A DNA stretch of 34,557 bases from a virus, in IMG/VR virus record IMGVR_UViG_3300034120_002102, positions 1 to 34,557 of that record; one strand, 5' to 3'. Numbering within the stretch: position 1 is the stretch's first letter; each line of letters opens with the position of its first letter. The notes under the pieces are model-generated. The model was not told the origin of the DNA. It searched no databases and worked only from the letters and a program-made list of their open reading frames with translations. Shown here one piece after another: positions 1-9,427 of this stretch. The translations under genes and the position numbers were made by a program.

Positions 1-203
1 CCGCCAGCCGTTGCAGAGTTGGCATTGTCGCTGCGAACTTCCAGTACTGTGGTATTGACATTAACATTTATAGTGAAGCTATTTGCCATCAATGTATCTG
101 ACGATGTGAACGACGAAAACAGGTCGCTAGCGGTGCCGCTGGGCGTGGTAGCCCAAATAGCACCATTTATGTTTCCACTGGATCTAGCATAATAAATCGC
201 CAT
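1..203 (-). CDS. Beta-solenoid tail fibre/adhesin, paralogue (partial, C-terminus beyond window)
   Basis: Reading left from the ATG at 203 gives about 67 residues starting MAIYYARSSGNINGAIW. They match the start of the 384-aa protein at 387-1541 almost residue for residue (MAIYYARATGNINGAIW), so this is a second copy of that fibre gene cut by the window edge. It starts 1 nt after the stop of the small gene at 205-390. The same gene order occurs one unit upstream, so the whole module is duplicated. The N-terminal block is probably a conserved attachment region. The variable glycine-rich solenoid would lie outside the window. Receptor binding is inferred. Confidence 0.8.
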   Translation of the reverse strand, partial: MAIYYARSSGNINGAIWATTPSGTASDLFSSFTSSDTLMANSFTINVNVNTTVLEVRSDNANSATAG

Positions 204-204
204 A

Positions 205-390
205 TTACCATTCCTTACTACTTATAAATTGTTGTAAAGCTTGTGTCATAGCTAAAACACAACTTTGTTGTGATTCATTTTGCAGTTCAGGTGATTTGCC
301 CCTATACACAGTGTATGCTGCACTATCAGCAGTTTGTGGACCGCTAATAGGATCTATTCTAGTAAGAATAACTTTCATAGCCATGCTCAT
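205..390 (-). CDS. Small fibre-module protein, N-terminally shortened copy
   Basis: This 61-aa product matches the last 60 residues of the 95-aa protein at 1543-1830 (shared TRIDPISGPQTADSAAYTVY and VLAMTQALQQFISSK). It lacks the first ~34 residues. Its ATG overlaps the TGA of the preceding fibre gene in an ATGA junction, suggesting translational coupling. The bases just upstream still encode, in this frame, a sequence like NYNAGGGM, resembling the SYNASGDRDM of the full copy. That indicates the upstream fibre gene was joined into an ancestral longer gene. Function unknown; perhaps a chaperone or connector for the adjacent fibre. Confidence 0.65.
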   Translation of the reverse strand: MSMAMKVILTRIDPISGPQTADSAAYTVYRGKSPELQNESQQSCVLAMTQALQQFISSKEW

Positions 391-1541
391 GCCTCCGCCA
401 GCATTATAATTTGTTGACCAACACTAGCCACTGTTGCACAATTACTTAATCTTCCAGAAGAAAAAGAAGCCAGGGCTGTTTCAACATCGGCTTGTGTTAA
501 AATTGCTGTGCCAGTGGTATTATCAACAGCAACTCCAAGAGCAACGCTTCCAGCGGATGGAACAGCGCAGGTTCCTGTCAAGTTGCCATTAGCATACGAG
601 ATTCCGCTACGCACATTAGTAATTGCTGGATGACCAGCCGAAGCTGAACTATCTATTAGTGTTTTTTTACCACCAGAAGTACGATAAAATAAAGCAACGT
701 TACTTGTATCATTTAATAAAATAATAGGACCAGATGTTGGCGACATACCCAGGTCGCCATACTCTATTTCGTAAACTCTAGTAGCACTATTTTGAGCCGC
801 GTTCACTCCAACAGTCGCAGATAGGCCCACACTACCATTACCGAACCCGTTGCCTCTGGCTCTCGTCACCGTAACAGTACCAGTGCCGCTGCTGTTCACG
901 CCCGCGCCAGCAGTCCCGCCTATTGCCGTTCCAACAATCACGACAGTTCCAGTGCTAGTATTTGATACTCCAAAAGTAGTTGCAAACGGACCGCCCGTTA
1001 CAGTGCCGGTGATATTGACAGTGCCTGCGCTAGAACTATTTACAAGACCGGTACACCCAGTGGCTGACCCTCCCGTGATGTTTCCGGTAATATTAGTGAC
1101 CCCGGCTCCGGTCATAACCACTCCCGGTGCATTAGTTCCTGTACCACCAATCACATTTCCGGTAATGTTCAAAGTCCCTACGCCGCCATTCGAAACGGCC
1201 CCACCATCGCCAGTGCCACCAGTGATAGAGCCAACTATATTGGCAGAGCCAGCGGCTCCGAAGGAGACGGTTGCACTTCCGCCGGGTGAGCCAGATATAT
1301 TAGCCGTTAAAGTTATTCCAGCACTAAGAGAAAAACTACCACCAGAAGTAGCCCCATTAGCGGTGTCCCTTCTTAATTCAAGCACCGTGGTATCGACATT
1401 GATCGTGACAGTAAAATTATTCGCCATGAGCGTGTCGGCTGAAGTGAATGATGAAAACAGATTGCTAGCAGCCCCACTGGGAGTAGTAGCCCAAATAGCA
1501 CCATTTATGTTTCCAGTGGCTCTAGCATAATAAATAGCCAT
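387..1541 (-). CDS. Glycine-rich beta-solenoid tail fibre/adhesin
   Basis: This 384-aa protein has an N-terminal ~75-residue block shared with the partial gene at 1-203. The middle (about residues 90-235) is a run of ~20-residue units of the form GTVNITGNVTGG followed by a Gly/Asn/Ser turn, typical of a beta-solenoid fibre shaft. The C-terminal ~130 residues are non-repetitive and could be the tip. It follows the 95-aa gene with a 1-nt gap and overlaps the next small gene by 4 nt. The repeat part is clearly richer in G+C than neighbouring genes. Probable receptor-binding fibre, inferred from architecture and position after the main fibre gene. Confidence 0.7.
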   Translation of the reverse strand: MAIYYARATGNINGAIWATTPSGAASNLFSSFTSADTLMANNFTVTINVDTTVLELRRDTANGATSGGSFSLSAGITLTANISGSPGGSATVSFGAAGSANIVGSITGGTGDGGAVSNGGVGTLNITGNVIGGTGTNAPGVVMTGAGVTNITGNITGGSATGCTGLVNSSSAGTVNITGTVTGGPFATTFGVSNTSTGTVVIVGTAIGGTAGAGVNSSGTGTVTVTRARGNGFGNGSVGLSATVGVNAAQNSATRVYEIEYGDLGMSPTSGPIILLNDTSNVALFYRTSGGKKTLIDSSASAGHPAITNVRSGISYANGNLTGTCAVPSAGSVALGVAVDNTTGTAILTQADVETALASFSSGRLSNCATVASVGQQIIMLAEA

Positions 1542-1542
1542 A

Positions 1543-1830
1543 CTACCACCCCTTACTACTTATAAATTGTTGTAGAGCCTGTGTCATAGCTAAAACACAA
1601 CTTTGTTCTGACTCGTTTTGCAGTTCAGCTAATCTACCTCTATATACAGTGTATGCTGCACTATCAGCAGTTTGTGGACCGCTAATAGGATCTATTCTAG
1701 TAGGAATTACTCTCATAGCTATGCTCATATCTCTGTCACCACTGGCATTATAACTAGTAGTAACAGCAAGATTTACTGTTAATTTGTCGTATACTTGATC
1801 ATCAATAGTAATTGGATTTAAACTATTCAT
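1543..1830 (-). CDS. Small fibre-module protein (full-length copy)
   Basis: A 95-aa protein with a good ribosome site (AAGGAG, 6 nt before the ATG at 1830). No known domain recognised. It has no signal peptide or membrane segment. Its C-terminal two thirds are repeated in the 61-aa protein at 205-390. Each copy sits immediately before a solenoid fibre gene, so it probably works with that fibre, for example in assembly or attachment. This role is inference from context only. Confidence 0.7.
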   Translation of the reverse strand: MNSLNPITIDDQVYDKLTVNLAVTTSYNASGDRDMSIAMRVIPTRIDPISGPQTADSAAYTVYRGRLAELQNESEQSCVLAMTQALQQFISSKGW

Positions 1831-1840
1831 TATATTCTCC

Positions 1841-4800
1841 TTATGAATATGAAACCGTTAATCGATCTGTCCAAGCAACATTATTTGCAACACCAGTACT
1901 GCTAATCGTACCACTAGTGCTATAAATTGTTCTTTTGATTTTCCATGAAGACGCACTTACCAGGGTGTTGGCTGGTGCTATTCCAATATAGTTAGTGTCG
2001 CTAACCACATCAGATAATATTATATTTTTAGTAGTTGATACTGTCAAAGTATTAGCATTATCATTATAAGATAAAGCTATACCAGTACCGGCCACTAATA
2101 AACTACTAACTCTATCATCAACCTCTTCTGTAGTTAGTCCTAAGCTACCGCTGACGCTTACCGTGAAAGATGATCCGCTAGGAACAACACTAATATTAGT
2201 TCCGCCAAGTATGTTGGTAACGGGTAATAGACCGCTTACACTACTATTAAAATTCGTGATATCAGAAGATGTATGAGAATGACCACTTACACTTACACTA
2301 GTACCATTAACAGTTAATCCATTAATAAAATTATGAATTGCATTAACTGTTCGATTATTATCCACATGTAAATATTGAGAGTGATCATCATCACCTAACC
2401 CGAACAAACTTCCGTGATCATTCTGAGTAACTCCAGCAATAGTACTAATTACAGATACTCGTATATCAAGAATACTAAGTAAAGTACATTTAGGAACATT
2501 TGTATAATCGCTATCGCCAGCAAATATTAGTCTATAAAGAGGTTTAACTTCACTTAATGGCAAATTAGTAAGATTAATATCGCCCCAAGAGTTATTACTC
2601 TCAGCCGATCCTTGATTACTATCAATTCTTTGACCCATAATACTAATTATAGGATCATCAATCTGATTAGTTGCAAGAATCCATACTGCAAAGTATCTTG
2701 TTGCTCCACCGGGGCTAACATCGGGAATTGTCCAAGTTCCACCACTGAATAAGTTATATTGTGGTCCATTAGCACCATATTTAACAGGATAGTCCGTGGC
2801 AGTATTCTTAACCCACTGACCAGTAGTTCCTTGGTGATAATAAACGGGAATTTGAGCAATCGGGCTTAACTCTTGACAGAACGGATCGGTACTAGAACTA
2901 TCAGTAATATTTATTTCAATATCTTCTTGATAAAGAGTACCGTTGCCAATTGATATAGTTGCATGACTATTACTAGACCCATCTCCACCTAAAACATAAT
3001 TACCAATACTTAAACCGCCAACATATTGTGCGCCAAAAGTAGTATGAATCCACTTGTGAGTGCTAGTGTCCATCACAATACCATGACGTTCTTCAGCAAA
3101 GAAAGTCATTTGTCCACTAGGACCAACTCCACTGTTCCAAGCTACATATGCGATAGGAATATCAGTAGAAAAATCAAAACCCGTAGTTTTATTTGATATT
3201 TGATTATTAATAGTATCAAAATGAATATAATTAATTTGAGTAAGATTTGGTATAGTTAAACTATCACCACTAGTTTTAACAACTTTGATACCTTTATTAT
3301 AATAACTATATGAGCTTCCTGTGGGTTCTATTGTAAAAATATTACCACTAACACTAATTCTACTATCAGTTCTATTGATAAATCCTTGAGGCTGTTGACT
3401 ATCAACATGGACTAAGTTTGTAGAAGCGACGGTATAAACGCCGTTATTATTAGTAATATTAATATCATAACCAGCCAGAATATTTTTAACCGGCAACAAT
3501 CCGCTCACAGAAATAGCAAAATCCGTTATGTCATTACTAACATGAGAATGAATTCCACTGGCATATATTCCGCTAGGCTGTTTGTTGTCCAAAGCGGTTT
3601 GTAAGCCACTCACATCTGCTACAATATGATTGTGACCATCTAAACTATAGTTGCCACTAGGCTGTAAACCGGTTACGCTAACTGTGTAAACATTATTATT
3701 AAAAGACGTTACAGCATAACCACTTCCACTAACGGTTGGAAGTAAACCACTAACTCCGCTAGCAAAATCAGTAATATCATTGATTGATACGGCTCCAGAC
3801 CAAGCGGTCGTTTGAATAGTATTGTCTGCAAAAATTAATCCACTGGGTAATGTTAAACTACCGTTTCTATTAAATATCCATTCAACAGCATTGTTGGGCC
3901 AACCCAAACCAATATAAATTTCACTATTGTCACCAATCTGTATATACTGTTGGCCGTCCGTACTAGCAAGGCCACCTAATGATCCAGAAGGTGATACAAA
4001 CCAACTAGATCCGTCCTGAGTCAGCCCTGGATAGCCCTTAGATATTATACTATTTGTAGGGGTTCTTAAATTACCGCTTGTATCAAAAATCCAGTGATTA
4101 TTATTTGAGTCTGTGCCAACAATAACATCTCCACCATCTTTTTCAATTTTAACATATTGATCATCATCACCTAAGTATATATCAACAGTTGTCGGATCCC
4201 CTGGTACAAGATGAACATGACTATGTTCTGAACTAGAAACTCCATTATTAGTCACAGTAATAAATTGACCAGTTGGCATACCATTATATTCAAAATTGTA
4301 ATATAATTCTGGATCATTTTGGGTCTGTGGATCGGTTGATAATGTTCCATCAACGCTTGTTAGTGTTAGAGTAAATTCAGAGATATTGCTATTAGCCGGG
4401 ATAGTCCAAGTAATAGTTTCTGTATCTGGAGCAGATGTGCTTACGAAAGTTAATTTACCAGTTAATGCTCGACCTAATGATTGTGGAGTAACTCCAGAGC
4501 CAGAGATTGTATAGTTTACTGTTCCAAAATAAGCCCAGCTATTTAGAGTAACTGAAATAGTAATTGGACTACCATATACTATATATCCGCTTGAAGTTAA
4601 GCCCCAGGTTGCTACTGTTGGTCTAATAACTAAGCTCTGTCCAGAAGCTGCTGTGGGTGGCATTAAAGATATTGTGTTATTTGTTTCGCTTAGGATACTT
4701 CCGCTTGGGAATGTTAAAGAACCGCTGCTACTAAGCACAACTTCTTTATCGCCATTGGTTAATCTATCGTGAACATGACCTTCAACACTATAGTTTCCAC

Positions 4801-5941
4801 TCGGTTGTAATCCAGTAGCAGAAACTATAAAATTTGTACCAGATTGTGAAACATTAATATACGATCCTGCACTAATATTTTTAACAGGTAACAATCCGCT
4901 TACAGAAATAGCGAAATCTGTTATATCACTACTAGAATGAGTATGAACTAGGGGGGCTTTATTTGCTAATCCACTAGCTATTGTTGTAGCGAAGTTAGGG
5001 TCATTTCCAAGAGCAGAGGCTAATTCATTTAAGGTATCTAGTGTACTCGGAGCAGAATTAACAAGATTGCTAATTTCATTGCGAACAAAAGCTGTACTAG
5101 CCGCTTGAGTGCTATTAGTGCCGCTGCTTGCTGTTGGTACTGTTGGGATACCAGAAAAATTAGGACTATTTAGTGGGGCGTAGATTCCGCTAACTAAACT
5201 ATTTACTTCACTACTAAAATTTGTAATTTCACTAGCAGAATGAGAGTGTCCAACCACACTATAATTTCCGCTAGGTTGTAGTCCGCTAGTACTGATAGTA
5301 AGCTGATTAGCAGAATCGTTGTAGTTTAATACTATATTTGATCCACCAACTAAAAGATTACTTACTCTATCATCAACTTCTTCACTGGTTAATCCAAAAG
5401 TTCCGGTAACAGCAATAACAAAATTACCACTATTATTAGTTACATTTATTCCACTACCAGAACTAATATTTTTGACTGGTAGCAGACCGCTGACACTACT
5501 ATTAAAGTCTGTTATATGATTAGAGGTATGATTGTGATTAGCTAATGCATAATTACCACTAGGCTGCAAACCAGTAGCAGATATATATAATATATTATTA
5601 TTGTCATCATAATTTACAGATATATATGATACGCCGCTGATAAAAGATCCGACAATATCTTGTACTTGTTCGGTTGATAAAGTAGCTCCACCACTGCTTG
5701 AAATAATTAAAGAAGGAACCTGAGAATTATAGTTTAAAGATATGCCACTACCAGCTACTAATAAACTAGCTATAGTATCATTTATATCGCCGGGTAATAC
5801 TGGTAGATCGTGAATGATACTAATATTGGTTCCACTATAAGAAACCACACTCACATTAATAGGCTCAGAACCTACTTGAGTTTCTATGATCAGATTATTT
5901 AGCGGCGGTTCAATTATTTGAACATTTATATTATTTGTCAT
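1841..5941 (-). CDS. Long modular tail fibre protein
   Basis: A 1366-aa protein built from recurring modules: a 'TSEEVDDRVSNLLVGG' segment, 'LNYND..LTISTSGLQPSGNY', a 'GHSH/HNH' motif, and 'SDITDFNSSVSGLLPVKNI..G'. At least five rounds are visible, including regions near the N-terminus, around residues 330-400, around 750-860, and near the C-terminus. Such arrays are characteristic of trimeric phage tail fibres. The HxH motifs may bind metal ions along the trimer axis, as in other phage fibres. A non-repetitive block (about residues 880-1190) may be a carbohydrate-binding or structural insertion. The start overlaps the stop of the 135-aa gene by 4 nt (ATGA), so the two are co-translated. Confidence 0.85.
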   Translation of the reverse strand: MTNNINVQIIEPPLNNLIIETQVGSEPINVSVVSYSGTNISIIHDLPVLPGDINDTIASLLVAGSGISLNYNSQVPSLIISSSGGATLSTEQVQDIVGSFISGVSYISVNYDDNNNILYISATGLQPSGNYALANHNHTSNHITDFNSSVSGLLPVKNISSGSGINVTNNSGNFVIAVTGTFGLTSEEVDDRVSNLLVGGSNIVLNYNDSANQLTISTSGLQPSGNYSVVGHSHSASEITNFSSEVNSLVSGIYAPLNSPNFSGIPTVPTASSGTNSTQAASTAFVRNEISNLVNSAPSTLDTLNELASALGNDPNFATTIASGLANKAPLVHTHSSSDITDFAISVSGLLPVKNISAGSYINVSQSGTNFIVSATGLQPSGNYSVEGHVHDRLTNGDKEVVLSSSGSLTFPSGSILSETNNTISLMPPTAASGQSLVIRPTVATWGLTSSGYIVYGSPITISVTLNSWAYFGTVNYTISGSGVTPQSLGRALTGKLTFVSTSAPDTETITWTIPANSNISEFTLTLTSVDGTLSTDPQTQNDPELYYNFEYNGMPTGQFITVTNNGVSSSEHSHVHLVPGDPTTVDIYLGDDDQYVKIEKDGGDVIVGTDSNNNHWIFDTSGNLRTPTNSIISKGYPGLTQDGSSWFVSPSGSLGGLASTDGQQYIQIGDNSEIYIGLGWPNNAVEWIFNRNGSLTLPSGLIFADNTIQTTAWSGAVSINDITDFASGVSGLLPTVSGSGYAVTSFNNNVYTVSVTGLQPSGNYSLDGHNHIVADVSGLQTALDNKQPSGIYASGIHSHVSNDITDFAISVSGLLPVKNILAGYDINITNNNGVYTVASTNLVHVDSQQPQGFINRTDSRISVSGNIFTIEPTGSSYSYYNKGIKVVKTSGDSLTIPNLTQINYIHFDTINNQISNKTTGFDFSTDIPIAYVAWNSGVGPSGQMTFFAEERHGIVMDTSTHKWIHTTFGAQYVGGLSIGNYVLGGDGSSNSHATISIGNGTLYQEDIEINITDSSSTDPFCQELSPIAQIPVYYHQGTTGQWVKNTATDYPVKYGANGPQYNLFSGGTWTIPDVSPGGATRYFAVWILATNQIDDPIISIMGQRIDSNQGSAESNNSWGDINLTNLPLSEVKPLYRLIFAGDSDYTNVPKCTLLSILDIRVSVISTIAGVTQNDHGSLFGLGDDDHSQYLHVDNNRTVNAIHNFINGLTVNGTSVSVSGHSHTSSDITNFNSSVSGLLPVTNILGGTNISVVPSGSSFTVSVSGSLGLTTEEVDDRVSSLLVAGTGIALSYNDNANTLTVSTTKNIILSDVVSDTNYIGIAPANTLVSASSWKIKRTIYSTSGTISSTGVANNVAWTDRLTVSYS

Positions 5942-6345
5942 GGGCTACAATTCAAAATTTGTTCATTTTGTGAATATCGTGGAACTATACTAATTAATCC
6001 GTATAATATTCTATATGTATTTTTACCACCACCAATATAAAGATCATCATTACTTTGAATCTCTAAATCATATTTAGCCAATTTAAAATCAAAATTATTA
6101 GTTGTAGTTGCTGGTAATAATAGTGTTATTACGCCATTAGAGCCGTCGATAGTAAATTTATATTCACTATAATCATTATTTAAAGTAGTAAAGGTTTTAG
6201 TCTCATTTTTATTAGTAGTTAATATTAATCTGGCACAATAACCAGTTAAATCAATAATAGCATTATTACTATCTTTATAGGTTAATGACATCCTAAAAGA
6301 AGTTCCTTGCTCAATTGGAAAATCGTACTTTTTACTAGATGCCAT
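5938..6345 (-). CDS. Baseplate/fibre-attachment protein, BppU-like N-terminal fold
   Basis: A 135-aa protein with the pattern 'GTSFRMSLTYKD...IDLTGYCARLIL', a central 'NGVITLLLPATTT' and a final 'YDLEI'. I know this pattern from short phage proteins that resemble the N-terminal domain of baseplate upper proteins and commonly precede fibre genes. The assignment is by pattern memory. It is translationally coupled to the long fibre downstream, so it probably anchors that fibre. The ATG follows a weak GGA ribosome site. Confidence 0.6.
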   Translation of the reverse strand: MASSKKYDFPIEQGTSFRMSLTYKDSNNAIIDLTGYCARLILTTNKNETKTFTTLNNDYSEYKFTIDGSNGVITLLLPATTTNNFDFKLAKYDLEIQSNDDLYIGGGKNTYRILYGLISIVPRYSQNEQILNCSP

Positions 6346-6375
6346 TTTGAATTCCTATAGATAATTTGGCTAATA

Positions 6376-6418
6376 TCAAAAATAGAGTATGATACTTATC
6401 AATACACCTAATACTCTT
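6376..6418 (-). terminator. Hairpin plus U-run after the homing endonuclease
   Basis: On the minus strand AGAGTAT pairs with ATACTCT (plus-strand 6384-6390 and 6411-6417) and is followed by ATTTTTG. The upstream arm overlaps the stop codon of the endonuclease gene. The loop is long (about 20 nt), so strength is uncertain. Confidence 0.5.
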
Positions 6419-7805
6419 ATACTTTTAACATCCATTTGGCCTGGCCACAATCATATATTTTAAATAGATTGTTATCATAGCCACTATTACCAGGGAATTT
6501 TAGCCTATGAAAAGTAATAAATCCATCAGTCCATCTAAAGCTAGGATAAGTATGAACATAATCAAATCCTAAATTTTTTAGATATGATCCCTTACCATAT
6601 CTTCTATCTATAAACGTCATAATGCTGTCGGGTTTTTTATCTTGCTGAGCAGCTTTTAATAGTTTGCTAAAAGAACCAACAACACTATTAAATTTCTTGT
6701 TACAAAACCGGCTAATCTCATAATCATTATTTTTTACTCTTTTGAGTCTTAATGCTGCTACAATTTCATCCTTAAATGTCAAAATATATGTGGCTCCTCG
6801 ACCCTTACCCATCAAATGATTAGTCTCAAAAAAGCTATCAGAGCTTTTATCGTCGATTTTATCTAGTTTACAGTGTCGTGCAAATATTCTGTAACTCTTA
6901 TTTAGTTTATTCAACACAACGCTTTTAACAATATCAAATTTGTCTCTTATTTCGTCCTCTCTAAAAAATAAACTATCATATCCAGCATTATCATAAGTTT
7001 CTTTTTTATTAACATGATAATTTGGATCCATCTTAGCCGCATCACTATGCCAGTATAATCCATCACATTCTATTAATAGATTATCGATTTTAAAATCAGC
7101 AATTTTTGTTTCTAGTCTAAATTGGCAAAAATAATTAAATTTTTCTTCTTGCAAAAAAGATTCAAAGATTTGTTCTAGCTTAGTTTTAGAGGGTTCCATT
7201 TGTAAAGCTTCTTCTATTCCATATTGGGTGACTAGTTTACCAAAATGAGATCTAGAAAAACCTATTTCTGTTGCAATTTCTGGTCGTGTTTTACCGTCAT
7301 AAGTTATTATAATACCTTTGTTAATTTTGGTTTTTTTCATTTTTTTTGCTGCTTCTTTTGCGACATTAGAATATTTCATAATATTATCTACTCCGTATCT
7401 ATCCATCAGGGTTTGCTTCTGTTTGTCTACAATAGATTGTACCAGCATAGGATTTTCATTCCCATATCTTTCTAAATTAGTTTTTTTGATTTGTTGTTTG
7501 AAATCATTAGATTGTAATCTATCCATATTAGTATTTCTAATTTTATCTCTTACTTGCTGTCTCTGTGCCGAATTCTTGACCCCGTGCTTTGCTAAACTAA
7601 TATCTTCTCTTTTTTTATATTTACATTCCAGTTTACCACAAGAATCTTTAGCTACAGGATCTCTTTGTTTTATATAGGACTTATATGCCTTAATAGTATA
7701 GTCATTACAGTAGTCACATTTCACATAAACATTTCTAGAAGAACCAATAGACAAATCCTCTGGTTTATATCCGTTTTTTTCTTTTGTTAATTCCGAATCA
7801 ATCAT
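6417..7805 (-). CDS. Homing-type endonuclease with Vsr-like nuclease domain
   Basis: From the chosen ATG the product is 462 aa. The N-terminal part has a Cys cluster (CDYC, then CGKLEC), a possible zinc module. Next are short repeated blocks ending in 'RYGNENPM' and 'RYGVDNIM', known as DNA-contact repeats in phage homing proteins. A helix-turn-helix-like segment follows (RPEIATEIGFSRSHFGKL). The nuclease core 'IADFKIDNLLIECDGLYWHS' and later 'GYDSLFFREDEI' fit a PD-(D/E)XK fold of the Vsr/EDxHD type. The open frame extends upstream to 7940, but that stretch contains the capsid terminator, so I start at 7805. A selfish gene between capsid and tail genes is typical. Confidence 0.8.
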   Translation of the reverse strand: MIDSELTKEKNGYKPEDLSIGSSRNVYVKCDYCNDYTIKAYKSYIKQRDPVAKDSCGKLECKYKKREDISLAKHGVKNSAQRQQVRDKIRNTNMDRLQSNDFKQQIKKTNLERYGNENPMLVQSIVDKQKQTLMDRYGVDNIMKYSNVAKEAAKKMKKTKINKGIIITYDGKTRPEIATEIGFSRSHFGKLVTQYGIEEALQMEPSKTKLEQIFESFLQEEKFNYFCQFRLETKIADFKIDNLLIECDGLYWHSDAAKMDPNYHVNKKETYDNAGYDSLFFREDEIRDKFDIVKSVVLNKLNKSYRIFARHCKLDKIDDKSSDSFFETNHLMGKGRGATYILTFKDEIVAALRLKRVKNNDYEISRFCNKKFNSVVGSFSKLLKAAQQDKKPDSIMTFIDRRYGKGSYLKNLGFDYVHTYPSFRWTDGFITFHRLKFPGNSGYDNNLFKIYDCGQAKWMLKV

Positions 7806-7860
7806 TGTATTTGCTTTCTTATAAGAGAGATCGGCCCAACCATAAACTCCTTCTATAGTA

Positions 7861-7893
7861 AAATAAAAAGAGCCACCAGTCAAGGTAGCTCTT
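7861..7893 (-). terminator. Rho-independent terminator after the major capsid gene
   Basis: Minus-strand arms AAGAGCTACC and GGTGGCTCTT form a 10-bp stem (one G-U pair) with a short loop, followed directly by TTTTTATTTT. It lies about 37 nt beyond the capsid stop codon and closes the head operon. Confidence 0.85.
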
Positions 7894-7929
7894 CTTATTA
7901 TGTATCTAATTATTAGATATCCTATAATA

Positions 7930-8952
7930 TTATAGGGCACCTAACAATACACGTCTATTATCTAGAACTGCGAATCCTTGCTCTGCCCAGCCGTAGAAAC
8001 CGGCTCTCTTCTGACGATGAAGAGTGTCGTCTTCGAAGATTTGAACTTCTTGACGAACTGGCATAATAAAACTGTCTCTCTTGCGTAGATCAAGACCAAC
8101 AACAAGCTCAACTTTGTCATCACTACCAGAGTAGTTCTGTGGTAGTGTGCCACCAAGAACGTTGCTATAAAATAGCTGGTATTGTTGACCTTCGCCAAGC
8201 TCATCACGATCATGAAGATTTACGCTGAAAACACGATTGACGGTACCATCAGCAGCAGTATAGATCTCACGACGAGTAACTTCGTCGATCTGGTCTAGAC
8301 CCCAGTTACGAATATCTTCCATAGCTTCTGGACTAACATAAAGATCTGTTAACATGCCACGGTTGTTACTGGCACTATTGCCACCGCCGTTTCTACGCAT
8401 AACAGTCTTCATGAGAGATACTAGTCTCTTACTGAAAAGACCTGGATTAGCATCACTATCATAAACTACGATGTTGCGATCAACACCAGCAGCTAATAGT
8501 GTGTGCCAACCGTCATCATTCATCTTTTTTACAAATTGAGCTTCGAGAACTTCCATAGCACGACCAACAACGTCCCAACGGGCATCGCGGGCATACTTTA
8601 GAAGATAATCGATACTAGCGCCAATGTCGTAGGTTGGAACCATGACATAATCGCCCTCAACATGCTTTTGTGGAATATAACCATGATTTGGAATGGTATA
8701 GGCCACAAAGTCTTTTTCTGTACCAGGAGCAAGGAAGTCTAGAGGAAATTCTGGAGTAGCACTTTGAGCAAGTTGGATTGGCTCAAAAATGTTATCTAGA
8801 ATATTGCCACTAAGCACACCTTGACGAAGAGGAAGTTCTAAAGCTTTGGCAAATTCATGATTTGCTGCTAAAGCTTCCTCTTTGTGTAACGAGCCAGACT
8901 TAACAAGAAGATCTGTTAGTTCTGGAGTTGCTTCAAATTTTCTATTGGCCAT
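7930..8952 (-). CDS. Major capsid protein
   Basis: A 340-aa protein from the ATG at 8952, which has an AAGGGAGA ribosome site; the frame is open 6 codons further upstream but without such a site. Length, acidic-neutral character and position directly after the protease/scaffold and decoration genes fit an HK97-fold capsid protein. Segments such as 'GASIDYLLKYARDARWDVVGRAMEVLEAQFVKK' (helix, residues ~105-140) and the C-terminal 'GFYGWAEQGFAVLDNRRV' are consistent with the spine helix and the final strand of such proteins. Strong terminator downstream. The family match is by context and pattern; no search was run. Confidence 0.85.
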   Translation of the reverse strand: MANRKFEATPELTDLLVKSGSLHKEEALAANHEFAKALELPLRQGVLSGNILDNIFEPIQLAQSATPEFPLDFLAPGTEKDFVAYTIPNHGYIPQKHVEGDYVMVPTYDIGASIDYLLKYARDARWDVVGRAMEVLEAQFVKKMNDDGWHTLLAAGVDRNIVVYDSDANPGLFSKRLVSLMKTVMRRNGGGNSASNNRGMLTDLYVSPEAMEDIRNWGLDQIDEVTRREIYTAADGTVNRVFSVNLHDRDELGEGQQYQLFYSNVLGGTLPQNYSGSDDKVELVVGLDLRKRDSFIMPVRQEVQIFEDDTLHRQKRAGFYGWAEQGFAVLDNRRVLLGAL

Positions 8953-8966
8953 GTTTTTCTCCCTTA

Positions 8967-9425
8967 TCATGTTATATTAATGTCTACTTTTACGTAACCA
9001 TCAGCATCTTTAACGCCCATAAAACGACCTACCTTAACACTGTTAGTGCTGACGGTAGTTAGTTTACCATTTGCACCGTAGTAAGCATCAGCACCAACTG
9101 TTGGATCAACGCCAGAAACAACCATATTAGTTGTTACTTGACCTTGACGTAGTAAGGTTACCTTACTACCAGTTTGTACTTCGTCCTTGTGCCAGTTGAT
9201 GTGTTGTCTTGTTAAGTCAAGATTAACAACATCATTAAGCAATAGGCCGGCTGGCTTGGTGCCAGATTGACTAGCGGAATATGTTACAACAGCACTTGAG
9301 TCGTCCATTGCTACGCCGCTACCACCAGTACTATGAACAACAACACCACCACGTTCAGCGGTTGTATCATTGCAGAAGTAAGAAATATCTGTGTAAGCTT
9401 CAATACGATCTGATTTTAAAGCCAT
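8967..9425 (-). CDS. Head decoration/stabilisation protein
   Basis: A 152-aa protein rich in Val, Thr and Gly, between the protease/scaffold and capsid genes. The central part 'GTKPAGLLLNDVVNLDLTRQHINWHKDEVQTGSKVTLLRQGQV' and the C-terminal 'VGRFMGVKDADGYVKVDI' suggest a small beta-barrel with a conserved glycine loop, as in capsid-cementing proteins of many siphophages and myophages. Good ribosome site (AGGGAGA). Only 14 nt separate it from the capsid start. Function assigned by gene order and general character. Confidence 0.65.
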   Translation of the reverse strand: MALKSDRIEAYTDISYFCNDTTAERGGVVVHSTGGSGVAMDDSSAVVTYSASQSGTKPAGLLLNDVVNLDLTRQHINWHKDEVQTGSKVTLLRQGQVTTNMVVSGVDPTVGADAYYGANGKLTTVSTNSVKVGRFMGVKDADGYVKVDINIT

Positions 9426-9427
9426 TT

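Noticed and set aside
850-1530. 226-aa plus-strand frame rich in Pro and Val
   Set aside because: It is the antisense of the Gly-rich fibre repeats, which leaves the opposite frame open by composition; no ribosome site.
7806-7940. N-terminal extension of the endonuclease to 7940
   Set aside because: It would cross the stop of the capsid gene and its strong terminator, so an RNA from the capsid promoter would end before the main body of the gene.
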